This document shows positions 30,124-43,506 of a DNA stretch of 64,000 bases, one piece after another (position 1 is the first letter of the stretch; each line of letters begins with the position of its first letter). The position numbers and the translations under genes were made by a program. This DNA comes from Deinococcus sp. AB2017081 (GTDB taxonomy: Bacteria; Deinococcota; Deinococci; Deinococcales; Deinococcaceae). The notes below the pieces were generated by a model, which ran no database searches, had not been told where the DNA came from, and saw nothing but the letters and a program-made list of their open reading frames with translations. Location of the stretch: the NCBI RefSeq assembly GCF_034440735.1, contig NZ_CP140098.1, positions 1,915,501 through 1,979,500 on the forward strand, given 5' to 3'.

Positions 30124-30461
30124 ATGCCATGAGAGCCTGACCGGTCAGTTGGCTGGGCTTCTGGAGAGCCAGCACGGTTCTGAATTGGCACACTCCACTC
30201 ACCATTAGATAAAACTGTGAAACTGGGATACATCTCATTAGTGTACCTTAATTATTTTGAATTGATAACTGACTGGGAGATTCGCCTTACGGGCGTAAGC
30301 TGATCGGATTTCTTGATTAGAAAATTACGCACAATTCAAAAGGAACCCTTGACCTAACCTAGGCCGATCCATATATTGATCGCGCAGGAAACAGCACCCC
30401 TTGATCCAATCGCCCGCCAGTGACTCGCTGAACGGGTTCCTGTAGGACTTCGGAGGTTCCC
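30124..30461 (+). promoter_or_regulatory. AT-rich control region of the peptide importer
   Basis: This 338-bp gap without genes includes about 200 bases (30172-30380) far richer in A+T than anything else here. It holds a strong promoter at 30349-30377, an inverted repeat CTTACG-GG-CGTAAG at 30286-30299, and poly-A/T stretches such as TTAATTATTTTGAATTG that could act as an UP element or be bent. An untranslated leader of about 78 nt and an SD (GGAGG) precede ATG 30462. Confidence 0.6.
30349..30377 (+). promoter_or_regulatory. promoter of the peptide ABC importer operon
   Basis: -35 TTGACC (30349-30354), exactly 17 bp, -10 TATATT (30372-30377). It is the best consensus promoter in the window. 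Confidence 0.8.
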
Positions 30462-32225
30462 ATGAAGAAAGCCCTGACCCTCGCTCTGGCCCTGATGGGC
30501 ACGAGTGCCTTTGCTGCTCCGTTTGTCTACCCGGCAGCGTGGACTGCCGAGCAGAACACCGCCAACAAGCGTGGCGGCGAGTTCCGCGACTACACGATCA
30601 GCGATTTCAAGACCTTCAACCCCTTCACCAGCGCCGAGGCGACCAGCATCCCGCTGACCATGGGTGCCGGAGCTGGCCTGTTCACGCAGGATCCCCGCAA
30701 CGACGAGTTCATCCCGAAGATGGCTGATGGCCCCGCCACGGTCAGCAACAACGGAAAGCGTTTCGTGGTCAAGATCCGTCAGGGCATGAAGTTCAGCGAC
30801 GGCCAGGAAATTACGGCTGACGACTGGGTGACCACCTTTAAGATCCACACGGACGACAAGGTCGGCAGCAACTCCTACGACTCGTTCTTCCTGAACGACA
30901 AGCCGATCACGGTCAAGAAGATCAACACCTACACCGTGCAGTTCGACTTCCCCGCCGTGAGCGCCACCGCCTACGCCACCATGAGCTACACCCCCTGGCC
31001 CGACCACGTGTTCGGCGCCGCGTACCGCTCGGGCGGCGCAGAGGGCGTGAAGAAGCTGTGGGGTCTGGGTACCGCTCCGGCACAGATCGTGTCGCCGGGC
31101 ATGTGGGTGCTCTCCAGCTACCGCGCCGGTGAACGTGCGGTGCTGTCGGCCAACAAGAGCTACGGTGACTGGAACAAGGACAGCCGTGGTCAGGCCCTGC
31201 CGTACCTCGCCACCTACTCCTACCGCATCGTGGCGGATCTGAACGCCGCCCTGGCCGCGTACCTGGCCGGGCAGCTCGACGCCTACGGCCCGCGCAATGC
31301 CGACGACCTCGCCCAGATCAAGCGGGCCATCGACGGCGGTAACCTCAAGGCCTACCTCAAGGCGAACGTGAGCCCGCAGGCGTCCAGCCAGTGGATCACC
31401 TTCAACTGGAACAAGGCCAGCGACCCCGCCAAACAGAAGCTGTTCCGCGACGTGCGCTTCCGCCGCGCCATGAGCCACATCGCCAACCGTCAGGCGATGG
31501 TGCAGCTCGCTCTGGGCGGCCTGGGCCAGGAGACCTACTTCAGCACCTACCCGATCTTCAAGAACCAGATCGACGCAGGCCTGTCCGCCGGCGCGCCGCA
31601 GTACAAGTACGATCTGGCCGCCGCAGGCAAGCTCCTGGCGCAGCTGGGCTACACCAAGAAGAACAGCGACGGCTACCTTGTTGACAAGGCCGGCAAGGTG
31701 CTGGAGTTTACGCTGAGCACGAACGCCGGGAACACCACCCGCGAGCAGCTGGGCCGCATCTTCGCTGATGAGGCCAAGAAGGCTGGCGTCAAGGTCAACT
31801 TCACGCCCATCGATTTCAACACCCTGGTCGGGCAGCTGACCGCCAAGGGCGAAAACCGACCCTTTGACGCGATCCTGCTGGGCCTGTCGGGTGGCGACAA
31901 CATCTGGTCGTTCGGCAGCAACGTCGTGCCCTGCGGCACCAACCTGCACTCGTACAACAACCCCACCGACGGCAAGTGCGCCACCAGCCAGGAACAGCTC
32001 ATGACCAAGCTGTTCTACCAGGGTGACGCCGAGCTGAACACGGCCAAGCGCCTCGCCATCGGTGCACAGCTCATGAAGGCCGAAGGCGAACTCCAGCCGG
32101 TGATCTATCTCGTCGGCGGGTCCTACCACGTGACCTACAACGAGCGTGTGGGCGGCGAGTACCCGACCAACCTGCAGAACTCCTACTACCTGTCGCGTGA
32201 TACCGCGCTGACCTTCGTCAAGTAA
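30462..32225 (+). CDS. peptide ABC transporter substrate-binding protein (family 5)
   Basis: Secreted receptor of a Dpp/Opp-type importer, 587 aa. Signal peptide MKKALTLALALMGTSAFA. The family-5 hallmarks follow: TISDFKTFNPFTSAEATS, VKIRQGMKFSDGQEITADDW, FRDVRFRRAMSHIANRQAMVQLALGG and the late FDAILLGLSGG. There is no lipobox Cys at the cleavage site, so it is a free or otherwise retained protein rather than a classical lipoprotein. It is the first gene of a five-gene importer; a strong hairpin follows it before the permease genes. The exact peptide or sugar substrate is not readable. Confidence 0.92.
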   Translation: MKKALTLALALMGTSAFAAPFVYPAAWTAEQNTANKRGGEFRDYTISDFKTFNPFTSAEATSIPLTMGAGAGLFTQDPRNDEFIPKMADGPATVSNNGKRFVVKIRQGMKFSDGQEITADDWVTTFKIHTDDKVGSNSYDSFFLNDKPITVKKINTYTVQFDFPAVSATAYATMSYTPWPDHVFGAAYRSGGAEGVKKLWGLGTAPAQIVSPGMWVLSSYRAGERAVLSANKSYGDWNKDSRGQALPYLATYSYRIVADLNAALAAYLAGQLDAYGPRNADDLAQIKRAIDGGNLKAYLKANVSPQASSQWITFNWNKASDPAKQKLFRDVRFRRAMSHIANRQAMVQLALGGLGQETYFSTYPIFKNQIDAGLSAGAPQYKYDLAAAGKLLAQLGYTKKNSDGYLVDKAGKVLEFTLSTNAGNTTREQLGRIFADEAKKAGVKVNFTPIDFNTLVGQLTAKGENRPFDAILLGLSGGDNIWSFGSNVVPCGTNLHSYNNPTDGKCATSQEQLMTKLFYQGDAELNTAKRLAIGAQLMKAEGELQPVIYLVGGSYHVTYNERVGGEYPTNLQNSYYLSRDTALTFVK

Positions 32226-32248
32226 GCTCCCGCCTCACCCAGCTCCCA

Positions 32249-32280
32249 GGGGGGTGGTCTGCTCGCGCGGACTGCCCCCC
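32249..32280 (+). other. stable stem-loop between receptor and permease genes
   Basis: A 14-bp stem (GGGGGGTGGTCTGC against GCGGACTGCCCCCC, three G-U pairs) with a TCGC loop. There is no T tract, so it is more likely a 3' mRNA-stabiliser or partial attenuator lowering permease expression than a full terminator. Confidence 0.65.
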
Positions 32281-32304
32281 AGCGCATGACCTCCCGGAGT
32301 CCCC

Positions 32305-33285
32305 ATGATCCCATTCCTGCTGAGGCGGGTCGTCCAGTCCATTCCGACCCTGCTCCTGGCCAGCGTACTGATCTTCTTCGTGATACAGCTGGCACCCGGT
32401 GATTTCCTCACGCCGGCCCGTCTGAACCCCGGCATCAGCGAGCAGCAACTCGCCAACCTCTCTCAGAACTTCGGCCTTGACCGCCCCGTATGGCAGCAGT
32501 ACCTGCTGTGGATGGGCAACATGCTGCGTGGCGATTTTGGGCTGTCGTTCCAGTACACCCAGCCGGTGCTGGACGTGATCTGGCCGCGCATCGTGAATTC
32601 GGTGTGGCTGGTACTGCTGTATATCGTGCTGTTCTATGCCATTGCCATTCCGGTCGGAGTGTTCGGGGCGGTCAAGCAGAATTCGGTGGGCGACAAGGCC
32701 GTGAACGTCGTGCTGTACTTCCTGCTGGGCTTTCCCAGCTTCTTCCTGTCGCTGATCGTGATCTACGGCATTCTGCTGCTGCGCAACAAGACAAATATCG
32801 ACATACCCCTGAACGGCATGACCAGCGACAACTTCGACAGCCTGAATGCGGTTCAGAAGGTGCTGGACGTGCTCAAGCACCTGATTATTCCCGCGCTGGT
32901 GCTGGCCGTCACTGACGCCGCTGGGCTGACGCGTGTCATCCGGGGGCAGATGCTGGAGGTCATGCACGCCGACTACATCCGCACCGCGCGGGCCAAAGGC
33001 GTGTCAGAGCGTACGGCCATCTGGAAACATACGTTCAGGAACGCCATCGTGCCCATCGTCGCCGGCATCGGTGGCCTTCTGCCGGCGGCCGTCAGCGGCG
33101 CGGGCTTCGCCGAGGTCGTGTTCGCATACCCCGGTATCACGCCCATGCTGCTCACTGCCATCAACACATCGGATCTGTACCTTATCGCCGGATTCACGGT
33201 GATCGTCACGATCCTGCTGATCGTCGGCAATGCCCTGAGCGACATTCTCCTAGCGGTCGTTGATCCACGCATCAAGGTCGGGTGA
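32305..33285 (+). CDS. peptide ABC transporter permease, DppB/OppB type
   Basis: Membrane subunit, 326 aa, six helices. The N-terminus FLLRRVVQSIPTLLLASVLIFFVIQLAPGDF is the DppB/OppB signature. The periplasmic loop and QYLLWMGNMLRGDFG follow, and the EAA coupling loop is RTARAKGVSERTAIWKHTFRNAIVPIV. The SD (CCGGAG) lies upstream of ATG 32305. It works with the permease at 33290 and the two ATPases at 34499 and 35542 to import ligands delivered by the upstream binding protein. Confidence 0.93.
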   Translation: MIPFLLRRVVQSIPTLLLASVLIFFVIQLAPGDFLTPARLNPGISEQQLANLSQNFGLDRPVWQQYLLWMGNMLRGDFGLSFQYTQPVLDVIWPRIVNSVWLVLLYIVLFYAIAIPVGVFGAVKQNSVGDKAVNVVLYFLLGFPSFFLSLIVIYGILLLRNKTNIDIPLNGMTSDNFDSLNAVQKVLDVLKHLIIPALVLAVTDAAGLTRVIRGQMLEVMHADYIRTARAKGVSERTAIWKHTFRNAIVPIVAGIGGLLPAAVSGAGFAEVVFAYPGITPMLLTAINTSDLYLIAGFTVIVTILLIVGNALSDILLAVVDPRIKVG

Positions 33286-33289
33286 GGAG

Positions 33290-34435
33290 GTGACGACCAC
33301 CACTCCCAGTACGCCCGTCGCCCGCACCAGCCGCCCCCGTGGGCAGTCGCAGTTCGCCGTCGCGTGGGGCCAGTTCCGGAAGAACCGGCTCGCACAGACC
33401 GGCGGCGTGCTGATCATCCTGCTCTACCTGATGGCAATCTTTGCGCCCTTCATCGCGCCAGACGGCCTGTCGAACTACTCGACGAGTAACATCACTAAAT
33501 TCCACCCGCCCACCCCGGTGCACATCCGCGATCCGCAGACCGGGGCATTCACCCGGCCCTTCGTGTACCAGTACACGCAACAGTTGAACCTGGACACCTT
33601 CGTCAACGAGTACAGGCCCACCAACCAGAAGTGCCCCATCTACTTCGGTGTGCGCGGTGATTCCTACAAGATCCTGGGGTTCATTCCCGGATCTCTGCAC
33701 CTGTTCGGCACCGGCGTGGACGTCCCGACCTGCAAGGTCTACCTGATGGGCGGCGAGGCCCTGGGCCGCGACCTGTTCACGCGCATTCTCTATGCGTCAC
33801 AGATCAGCCTGACCATCGGTGTGGGCGCGGTCGTGCTGAGCACAATCATCGGGCTGTTCATGGGGGCCATGGCCGCGTTCTTCGGCGGCATAGTAGACAC
33901 GGTGATCATGCGAATGGTCGAGGTGATCGCCGCAATTCCCTACCTGTTCCTAATCATCCTGCTGCGCTCAATCTTCCCCAAGAACATCAACCCGATCCTG
34001 GCGCTATACGTCATCCTGGGCATCCTGGCCTTTATCAGCTGGGGCGGTCTAGCCCGGGTCACGCGGGGGCAACTGCTCAGCGTCCGGGAACTGGATTTTG
34101 TCGCAGCGGCAAAGTCTCTGGGTGCGAGCGACAACCGGATCATGATTCGCCACATGCTGCCCACCATGACCACCTACGTGATCGTGGGCCTCAGCCTGGG
34201 CATTCCAGCCACGATCCTGACCGAGTCGGGCCTGAGCTTCATCGGCATCGGGGCCGTCGAGCCCTACGTGAGCTGGGGTAGCCTGCTCAGCCAGGCGCAG
34301 GAGGGCGGACTTTCCAGCCTGAACTCCCGGCCATGGGTGCTCATTCCGGGTTTCTTCATCGTGTTCACGGTAGGGTGCTTCCAGCTGCTCGGAGACGGCC
34401 TGCGCGACGCCTTCGACCCCCGCAAGCGCCAGTAA
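33290..34435 (+). CDS. peptide ABC transporter permease, DppC/OppC type
   Basis: Second membrane subunit, 381 aa. An N-terminal helix (GGVLIILLYLMAIFAPFIAP, the OppC_N region) is followed by a long periplasmic insert to about residue 160. Five more helices and the EAA loop VAAAKSLGASDNRIMIRHMLPTM follow. The only in-frame start near the previous stop is the GTG at 33290, which overlaps the last base of an AGGAGG, so the SD sits on the start codon itself; a TTG at 33260 is the alternative. The start is therefore uncertain, the rest is clear. Confidence 0.9.
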   Translation: MTTTTPSTPVARTSRPRGQSQFAVAWGQFRKNRLAQTGGVLIILLYLMAIFAPFIAPDGLSNYSTSNITKFHPPTPVHIRDPQTGAFTRPFVYQYTQQLNLDTFVNEYRPTNQKCPIYFGVRGDSYKILGFIPGSLHLFGTGVDVPTCKVYLMGGEALGRDLFTRILYASQISLTIGVGAVVLSTIIGLFMGAMAAFFGGIVDTVIMRMVEVIAAIPYLFLIILLRSIFPKNINPILALYVILGILAFISWGGLARVTRGQLLSVRELDFVAAAKSLGASDNRIMIRHMLPTMTTYVIVGLSLGIPATILTESGLSFIGIGAVEPYVSWGSLLSQAQEGGLSSLNSRPWVLIPGFFIVFTVGCFQLLGDGLRDAFDPRKRQ

Positions 34436-34465
34436 CCAATATTCCAGTATAGGCAATTCGAAATG

Positions 34466-34498
34466 TATGATGCGTGACGTGCATTTCCCGGAGGAACC
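34466..34498 (+). promoter_or_regulatory. possible internal promoter and RBS before importer ATPases
   Basis: The 63-bp gap before ATG 34499 is locally AT-rich and contains TATGAT at 34466-34471 with no good -35. A clear SD (GGAGGA) stands four bases before the ATG. Confidence 0.35.
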
Positions 34499-35541
<1,043 letters not shown>

Positions 35542-35545
<4 letters not shown>

Positions 35546-36567
35546 CCGCCGCCCCCAGCACCTACACCGGCAAAGACCGTGGCATGGCCGCCAAGGGCGA
35601 CACCCTGCTGGACGTCCAGCACCTCGAGAAGTACTTCCCGATCCGCGGCGGCCTGCTCTCGCGCGTGGTCGCGAACGTCAAGGCCGTGAACGACATCTCG
35701 TTCACCGTCAAGCGTGGCGAGGTCGTCGGTCTGGTCGGCGAGTCCGGCTCCGGCAAGACCACCGCCGGGCGCGCCATCCTGCGCCTGATCGAACCGACCG
35801 GCGGGCAGGTCATCTTCAACGGCACGGACATCACCAAGCTGTCCAAGGCGCAGATGCGCGACTACCGCCGCGAGATGCAGATTATCTTCCAGGATCCCTT
35901 CGCCAGCCTGAACCCCCGCATGACCGTCTCGGACATCATCGGCGAGGCCATGCAGATCCACAACCTGCACCCCGGCAAGGGCCGCATCGACCGGATTGCG
36001 GAGCTGCTCCAGCGCGTCGGCCTGCGGCCCGAGCACATGCGCCGCTACCCGCACGAGTTCTCCGGCGGCCAGCGCCAGCGCATCGGGATCGCCCGCGCCC
36101 TGGCCGTCGACCCCACCTTCATCGTCGCGGACGAGCCCGTCTCGGCGCTCGACGTGTCGATCCAGGCGCAGGTCGTGAACCTCATGCAGGATCTGCAGGA
36201 GGAGCTGGGCCTGACCGTGCTGTTCATCGCGCACGACCTGCATGTCGTGGAATACATCTGCGACCGCATGATCGTGATGTACCTGGGCCGCATCATGGAG
36301 ATCGCGCCCAGCCGCGAGCTGAACACCGCGCCCAAGCACCCCTACACCGAGGCGCTGCTGTCCGCTGCTCCGGTGCCCGACCCGACCGTCAAGCGCCAGC
36401 GCATCATCCTGGAAGGCGACATTCCCAGCCCGATCAACCCGCCGTCGGGCTGCGTGTTCCGCACCCGCTGCCGCTACGCGATCGAGGAGTGCGCGCACAC
36501 CGTCCCGGAACTGCGCGAGGTCAGCCCCGACCACTTCAAGGCCTGCATCCGCGACGACATCCTCTGA
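35542..36567 (+). CDS. peptide ABC transporter ATPase, DppF/OppF type
   Basis: Second ATPase, 341 aa. It pairs with the previous one as a heterodimer. Walker [11 protein letters not shown]-loop [12 protein letters not shown], signature SGGQRQR, Walker [12 protein letters not shown], His switch FIAHDL. The C-terminal [18 protein letters not shown] again has the oligopeptide Cys motif. The start is ATG 35542 in the ATGA overlap; the open frame upstream lacks sense as protein. It is the last gene of the importer operon, closed by a terminator at 36582. Confidence 0.95.
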
Positions 36568-36581
36568 CGTCCGGTACGTCC

Positions 36582-36607
36582 ATCCCGCTCCTCTGGGGCG
36601 GGATTTT
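36582..36607 (+). terminator. intrinsic terminator of the importer operon
   Basis: ATCCCGC pairs with GCGGGAT around a nine-base loop and runs into TTTT. Confidence 0.8.
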
Positions 36608-36669
36608 CCTGTTCCGATTCTGACTGAACCTCTCACATCTCACAATTGAGTCCGGCGCAGCATGGCGGC

Positions 36670-37953
36670 ATGACCAAACGCGCGCTCCTCGCCGCCGCCC
36701 TGCTCGCCTCCACCGCCCACGCCACCGACCTGCGCATCTACCCCAGCTTCACCGAGGTGCGTCAGCCCGTCACGACCACCGGCACCACCCTGGACGTCAC
36801 GCTGCCGCAGGCCGCGTGGGAGAACGTCCTCGCCGGCTCCCTCGACCTGGAGGGCCTGCCCTTCACGAGCGCCGCGCAGACCCTCCAGAGCAACTGGCTG
36901 GCGGGCCTGGAAGGCCAGACGGTCTACCTGCGCCGGGGCGACGCCACCGAACCCGTCACGCTCGTGCGCGCCCGCGACCTGCTCGTCAAGGACGCTCAGG
37001 GGCGGTACTTCAATGTGCGCTTCGAGGAGCTCTCGTTCACCGCGCCCCCGCCCCTGAACCCGCAGAGCCCCAGCCAGACCCTCACGTACACGCTCCCGAA
37101 GGCCGGCAGCGGCACCCTGACGTACCTCACCCGGGCCGTCACGTGGTCGCCGCGCTACACGCTGCGGGCCAGCGACGCCGGGGCGCAGCTCGCTGCGCTT
37201 GCCGACCTGCGCAACGGCACGGAGCTCCCGTACGACGTGAAGAACACCGAGCTGTACGCCGGCGACGTCACCGTGCAGGCGAACCCTGCCGCAGAAGCTG
37301 CCGGATTCGCCAACGACGCCGTCATGCGCGCCGTGCCCAGCGCCGCCGCGCCCGCCCCCAAGATCACCACCCAGGGCGAACTGCGCGGCCTGACGCGCTA
37401 CGACCTCACCACGCCGTTCACGCTGCCGGCCAACTCCGTCATCACCCTGCCGTTCCTGACGCCCAAGCTGACGAAATTCGAGCGCTACGTCGGCCTGGAG
37501 ACCTTCTTCAACACCGGCACGCAGGACGGCACCCTGAACCGCTTCTACCGCCTGGAGGCCGACCAGCGCCTCCCCGCCGGCCCCCTGACCGTCCGCGAGG
37601 ACGGCCGCCTCGTCGGCCAGACCCAGCTGCCCGACACCCGGCAGGGCGGCACCATCGACTTCACCCTCGGCGAGGATCCCGACGTCGAGTACACCCGCAC
37701 CGCGCAGCTCGTGAAGCAGGACAAGGACGCCAAGGGGAACGTCACGCGCACCACGTACAAGGTCACGTACGCCTTCGAGAGCAGCAAGGCCCGCGCCATC
37801 CGCGCCGAGATCACCGAACGCATCGGCGGGCGGATCATCATCATCGACTCGCGCACGCCTGTCCAGAATCAGGGTCTGGCGGAACTGAAGGTCGAGATCC
37901 CGGCGAAAGGCAAGATCAGCCGGAGCTTCACGGTCGTGATCGCGAACAACTGA
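36670..37953 (+). CDS. exported DUF4139-like protein, 427 aa
   Basis: Secreted beta-rich protein. The signal peptide is MTKRALLAAALLASTAHA. The mature part shows the DUF4139 layout: YLTRAVTWSPRYTLRA, a central region with DVTVQANPAAEAAG, ELRGLTRYDLTTPFTLPANSV, and a C-terminal sandwich containing VTYAFESSKARAIRAEITERIGG ending in SRSFTVVIANN. These proteins are thought to be surface or extracellular, with unknown function. The start at 36670 rather than 36646 places the signal peptide at the N-terminus. It is monocistronic, ended by a hairpin. Confidence 0.8.
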   Translation: MTKRALLAAALLASTAHATDLRIYPSFTEVRQPVTTTGTTLDVTLPQAAWENVLAGSLDLEGLPFTSAAQTLQSNWLAGLEGQTVYLRRGDATEPVTLVRARDLLVKDAQGRYFNVRFEELSFTAPPPLNPQSPSQTLTYTLPKAGSGTLTYLTRAVTWSPRYTLRASDAGAQLAALADLRNGTELPYDVKNTELYAGDVTVQANPAAEAAGFANDAVMRAVPSAAAPAPKITTQGELRGLTRYDLTTPFTLPANSVITLPFLTPKLTKFERYVGLETFFNTGTQDGTLNRFYRLEADQRLPAGPLTVREDGRLVGQTQLPDTRQGGTIDFTLGEDPDVEYTRTAQLVKQDKDAKGNVTRTTYKVTYAFESSKARAIRAEITERIGGRIIIIDSRTPVQNQGLAELKVEIPAKGKISRSFTVVIANN

Positions 37954-37968
37954 CAACAGGGTGTGGTG

Positions 37969-37997
37969 CGGCCTCCTCGTGTCGGGGAGGCCGTTTT
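37969..37997 (+). terminator. intrinsic terminator
   Basis: CGGCCTCC pairs with GGAGGCCG around a nine-base loop, then TTTT. Confidence 0.8.
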
Positions 37998-38241
37998 CGT
38001 GGTGCTGGCTCGGATCGTCCCACCCCCCAACCCCCTCCCAGAGCGGGAGCAACGCTGCGCTGGGCAAGAGGGTCATTCGATGCCGCATCTGAGGGTGGGG
38101 CGCTGGCGTGTCCGGCCTCGACGCGATGCCCAGCCGAGGTGGAAGGCCCGGATGCTGCGCGTCCAGGGGCTCATGGCCAGGGGCGGTGGGCCGAGGGGTA
38201 GGACGGTTCGGCAGGCTCCACGGTTTATTTGCGAGGCTCAG

Positions 38242-38263
38242 GCGGCAGCACTTCAGCTGCCGC
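38242..38263 (-). terminator. hairpin after metF (candidate terminator)
   Basis: GCGGCAGC-ACTTCA-GCTGCCGC, a perfect eight-bp stem 16 bases past the metF stop. There is no T tract. The 37998-38278 gap contains nothing else recognisable. Confidence 0.45.
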
Positions 38264-38278
38264 GCGGCCCATCCTTCC

Positions 38279-39030
38279 CTACAGAATCCCCGCCAGATAC
38301 TCCTGCACGTCCACCTTCACGGGCATGAAGTACGCGTTCTGGCCGCGCTCGCGGGCGAAGGCCAGCAGGTCGGCGGCGAAGGCGCGGTTGCACTCCAGGG
38401 TGGGGGTGAAGGTGCGGGGGAAGACCGCGTGGTTGCGCGCCCGCCAGTATTTCAGGCTGGGTTCGGTCAGGATGCTCGTCGCGCCCCACCAGACCTGGGT
38501 GCCGTCGGGGATCAGGTCGCTGTAGGCGTCCATGACGCGCAGGTCGAAGAACGGCTGCGTGAAGAATCCGGCCGCGCCGGCGTCCAGCTTGCGCTCCAGG
38601 TAATCGCGTTCCCGCGCGAAGGACTGCCGGTACGGGTCGAGGCCCGCATAGACCGTCAGGTGCGGCGCGTCCCGGCGCAGGCGGCGGATCAGGTCGACGG
38701 CGTCCTGGTCGTAGACCTTCGCGCTCATGTCGGCGGGCGCGTCCCCGGTCACGACGAGCACCTCCGTGATGCCGTGCTCGTCCAGCGCGGGCAGGAACGG
38801 CAGCGGCTCGCGCGGGTCGAAGTCCACGGCGCGCAGGTGCGGCACCGCCCGGTACTGCGGCCGCGCGAACGCGCATCCCAGCCACGACCGCAGCGAGTAC
38901 CGCGTCAGGTCGGGAATGTTCACCGTGTCCACGCCCGGGAGCGCCGCCACCACCTGCGCGATCTCGGCCCGCAGGCCGGAGCGGGAGCGGGGCACGAGTT
39001 CCACGGACACGCGCGTCGTCGGCGAGTCCG

Positions 39031-39034
<4 letters not shown>
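38279..39034 (-). CDS. metF: methylenetetrahydrofolate reductase
   Basis: Flavin-dependent TIM-barrel enzyme that makes 5-methyl-THF for MetH. It shows [13 protein letters not shown] at the N-terminus (the Glu of the family's first strand), [12 protein letters not shown], the FAD-region [27 protein letters not shown] and a shortened C-terminus. At 251 aa it is about 40 residues shorter than E. coli MetF. The start is the GTG at 39034 whose GTGA overlaps the metH stop, so the two enzymes are translationally coupled and share the riboswitch upstream of metH. Confidence 0.88.
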
Positions 39035-42729
<3,695 letters not shown>

Positions 42730-42745
42730 CGTCCACCTCTGATCG

Positions 42746-42767
42746 AAAAAAGCCGCCCCTCGGCGGC
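42746..42767 (-). terminator. riboswitch-controlled intrinsic terminator before metH
   Basis: On the minus strand GCCGCC-GAGG-GGCGGC is followed by TTTTTT, 17 bases before the metH ATG. A GGGGCGGC copy further up the leader (complement of 42791-42798) can pair with the terminator's 5' arm and act as antiterminator. Confidence 0.85.
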
Positions 42768-42838
42768 CTCTGTAGTCGTTGCGCTCATGCGCCGCCCCTT
42801 GGCCATCGTCCCCGCTCGCGCCATCGTCAGCGCACCCA

Positions 42839-42936
42839 CGCGGGTCTTTCCTGTCAGCACCGCTGCCGCAATGGGGGCCGGTTGCCACGCCATCACAGGG
42901 CAGGAAAGGCCCTCCGGCGACTCTGGATGACCGCGC
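42839..42936 (-). promoter_or_regulatory. SAM-clan riboswitch controlling metH-metF
   Basis: A 98-nt leader fits the SAM-I/SAM-IV core. P1: GCGCGGUC with GACCCGCG (one bulged C). J1/2: AUCCAGAG. P2a CGC/GCG and P2b GGGC/GCCC flank an internal loop with the kink-turn GGA/GAUG. The invariant GGCAACC follows, then P3 ACCG...CGGU and GGUGCU. The P2 loop CUUUCCU can pair perfectly with AGGAAAG just before the P1 3' strand, forming a pseudoknot. No P4 hairpin is present. High SAM should favour the terminator at 42746. No B12-box is seen. Confidence 0.82.
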
Positions 42937-42945
42937 CCAGGGGGC

Positions 42946-42962
42946 ACGATACGGGCAGGATA
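42946..42962 (-). promoter_or_regulatory. -10 candidates for the metH leader transcript
   Basis: Minus-strand TATCCT (complement of 42957-42962) and TATCGT (complement of 42946-42951) lie 10-26 bases before the aptamer. Only a weak -35 (TTTTGC, 16 bp upstream of the first) is visible. Confidence 0.45.
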
Positions 42963-43495
42963 GCGCACGCCCAGCGCGGCAAAAGGGGGGTGGGGTGGAC
43001 AGGGGGCGGTCGGCGGGCTGCACCCGGCCATCCAGTGGTGAGAACGAACCGCCGGACGCCCCGGCCCTCGCCCCCTGGGGGACAGCAGCGCCGGGGCCTC
43101 GGATGGCGGGAGCCGCTGGGGGCTGGTCAATGTGCTCGGCGTCGACCAGACCGGTGGCGGCCCATGGTCGCCGCTCCGCAGTCCTGCTGGGCGACGCCTG
43201 CGGACGGCCCGGCGCAGTGCTGCGCGGAACCCAGCTACGCCAGGACGTACGACGCGCAGGCTGTCACGATTCCTGCCATTGCAGGCAGACGCCTGGCAGG
43301 CCACCGCAGCGTCGGTGTGTCGGCACAGGTCGCTGCTGGCGCGGTGCGGGAGGCTGCGGGTGTTGGGGCCGCCGGCCACGCCCGGATCGTTACCGGAGGG
43401 AGGCCGAGGGTCGCCGACACGCAGGCCGTCCCGGGTCACCTGGGGCACGTGCCCGGTGCCGGCGCCGGCCAGCGCTGACGTGTCGCGGCGCGGGG
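42963..43495. other. about 530 bp without a recognisable gene
   Basis: Divergent region between metH and the gene at 43507. Frames are open on both strands, as expected at this GC content, but their translations (Arg/Pro/Ala-rich, no motifs) do not look like protein. No RNA gene or repeat recognised. Confidence 0.5.
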
Positions 43496-43506
43496 TAGGC
43501 TGGATC
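43496..43506 (+). promoter_or_regulatory. leaderless -10 element
   Basis: TAGGCT at 43496-43501, five bases before ATG 43507; CTGACG at 43475-43480 could be its -35 with a short 15-bp spacer. Confidence 0.5.

Noticed and set aside
42839..42936. Cobalamin riboswitch before metH
   Set aside because: No B12-box (GCCACTG-like core) is present, whereas SAM-clan elements are.
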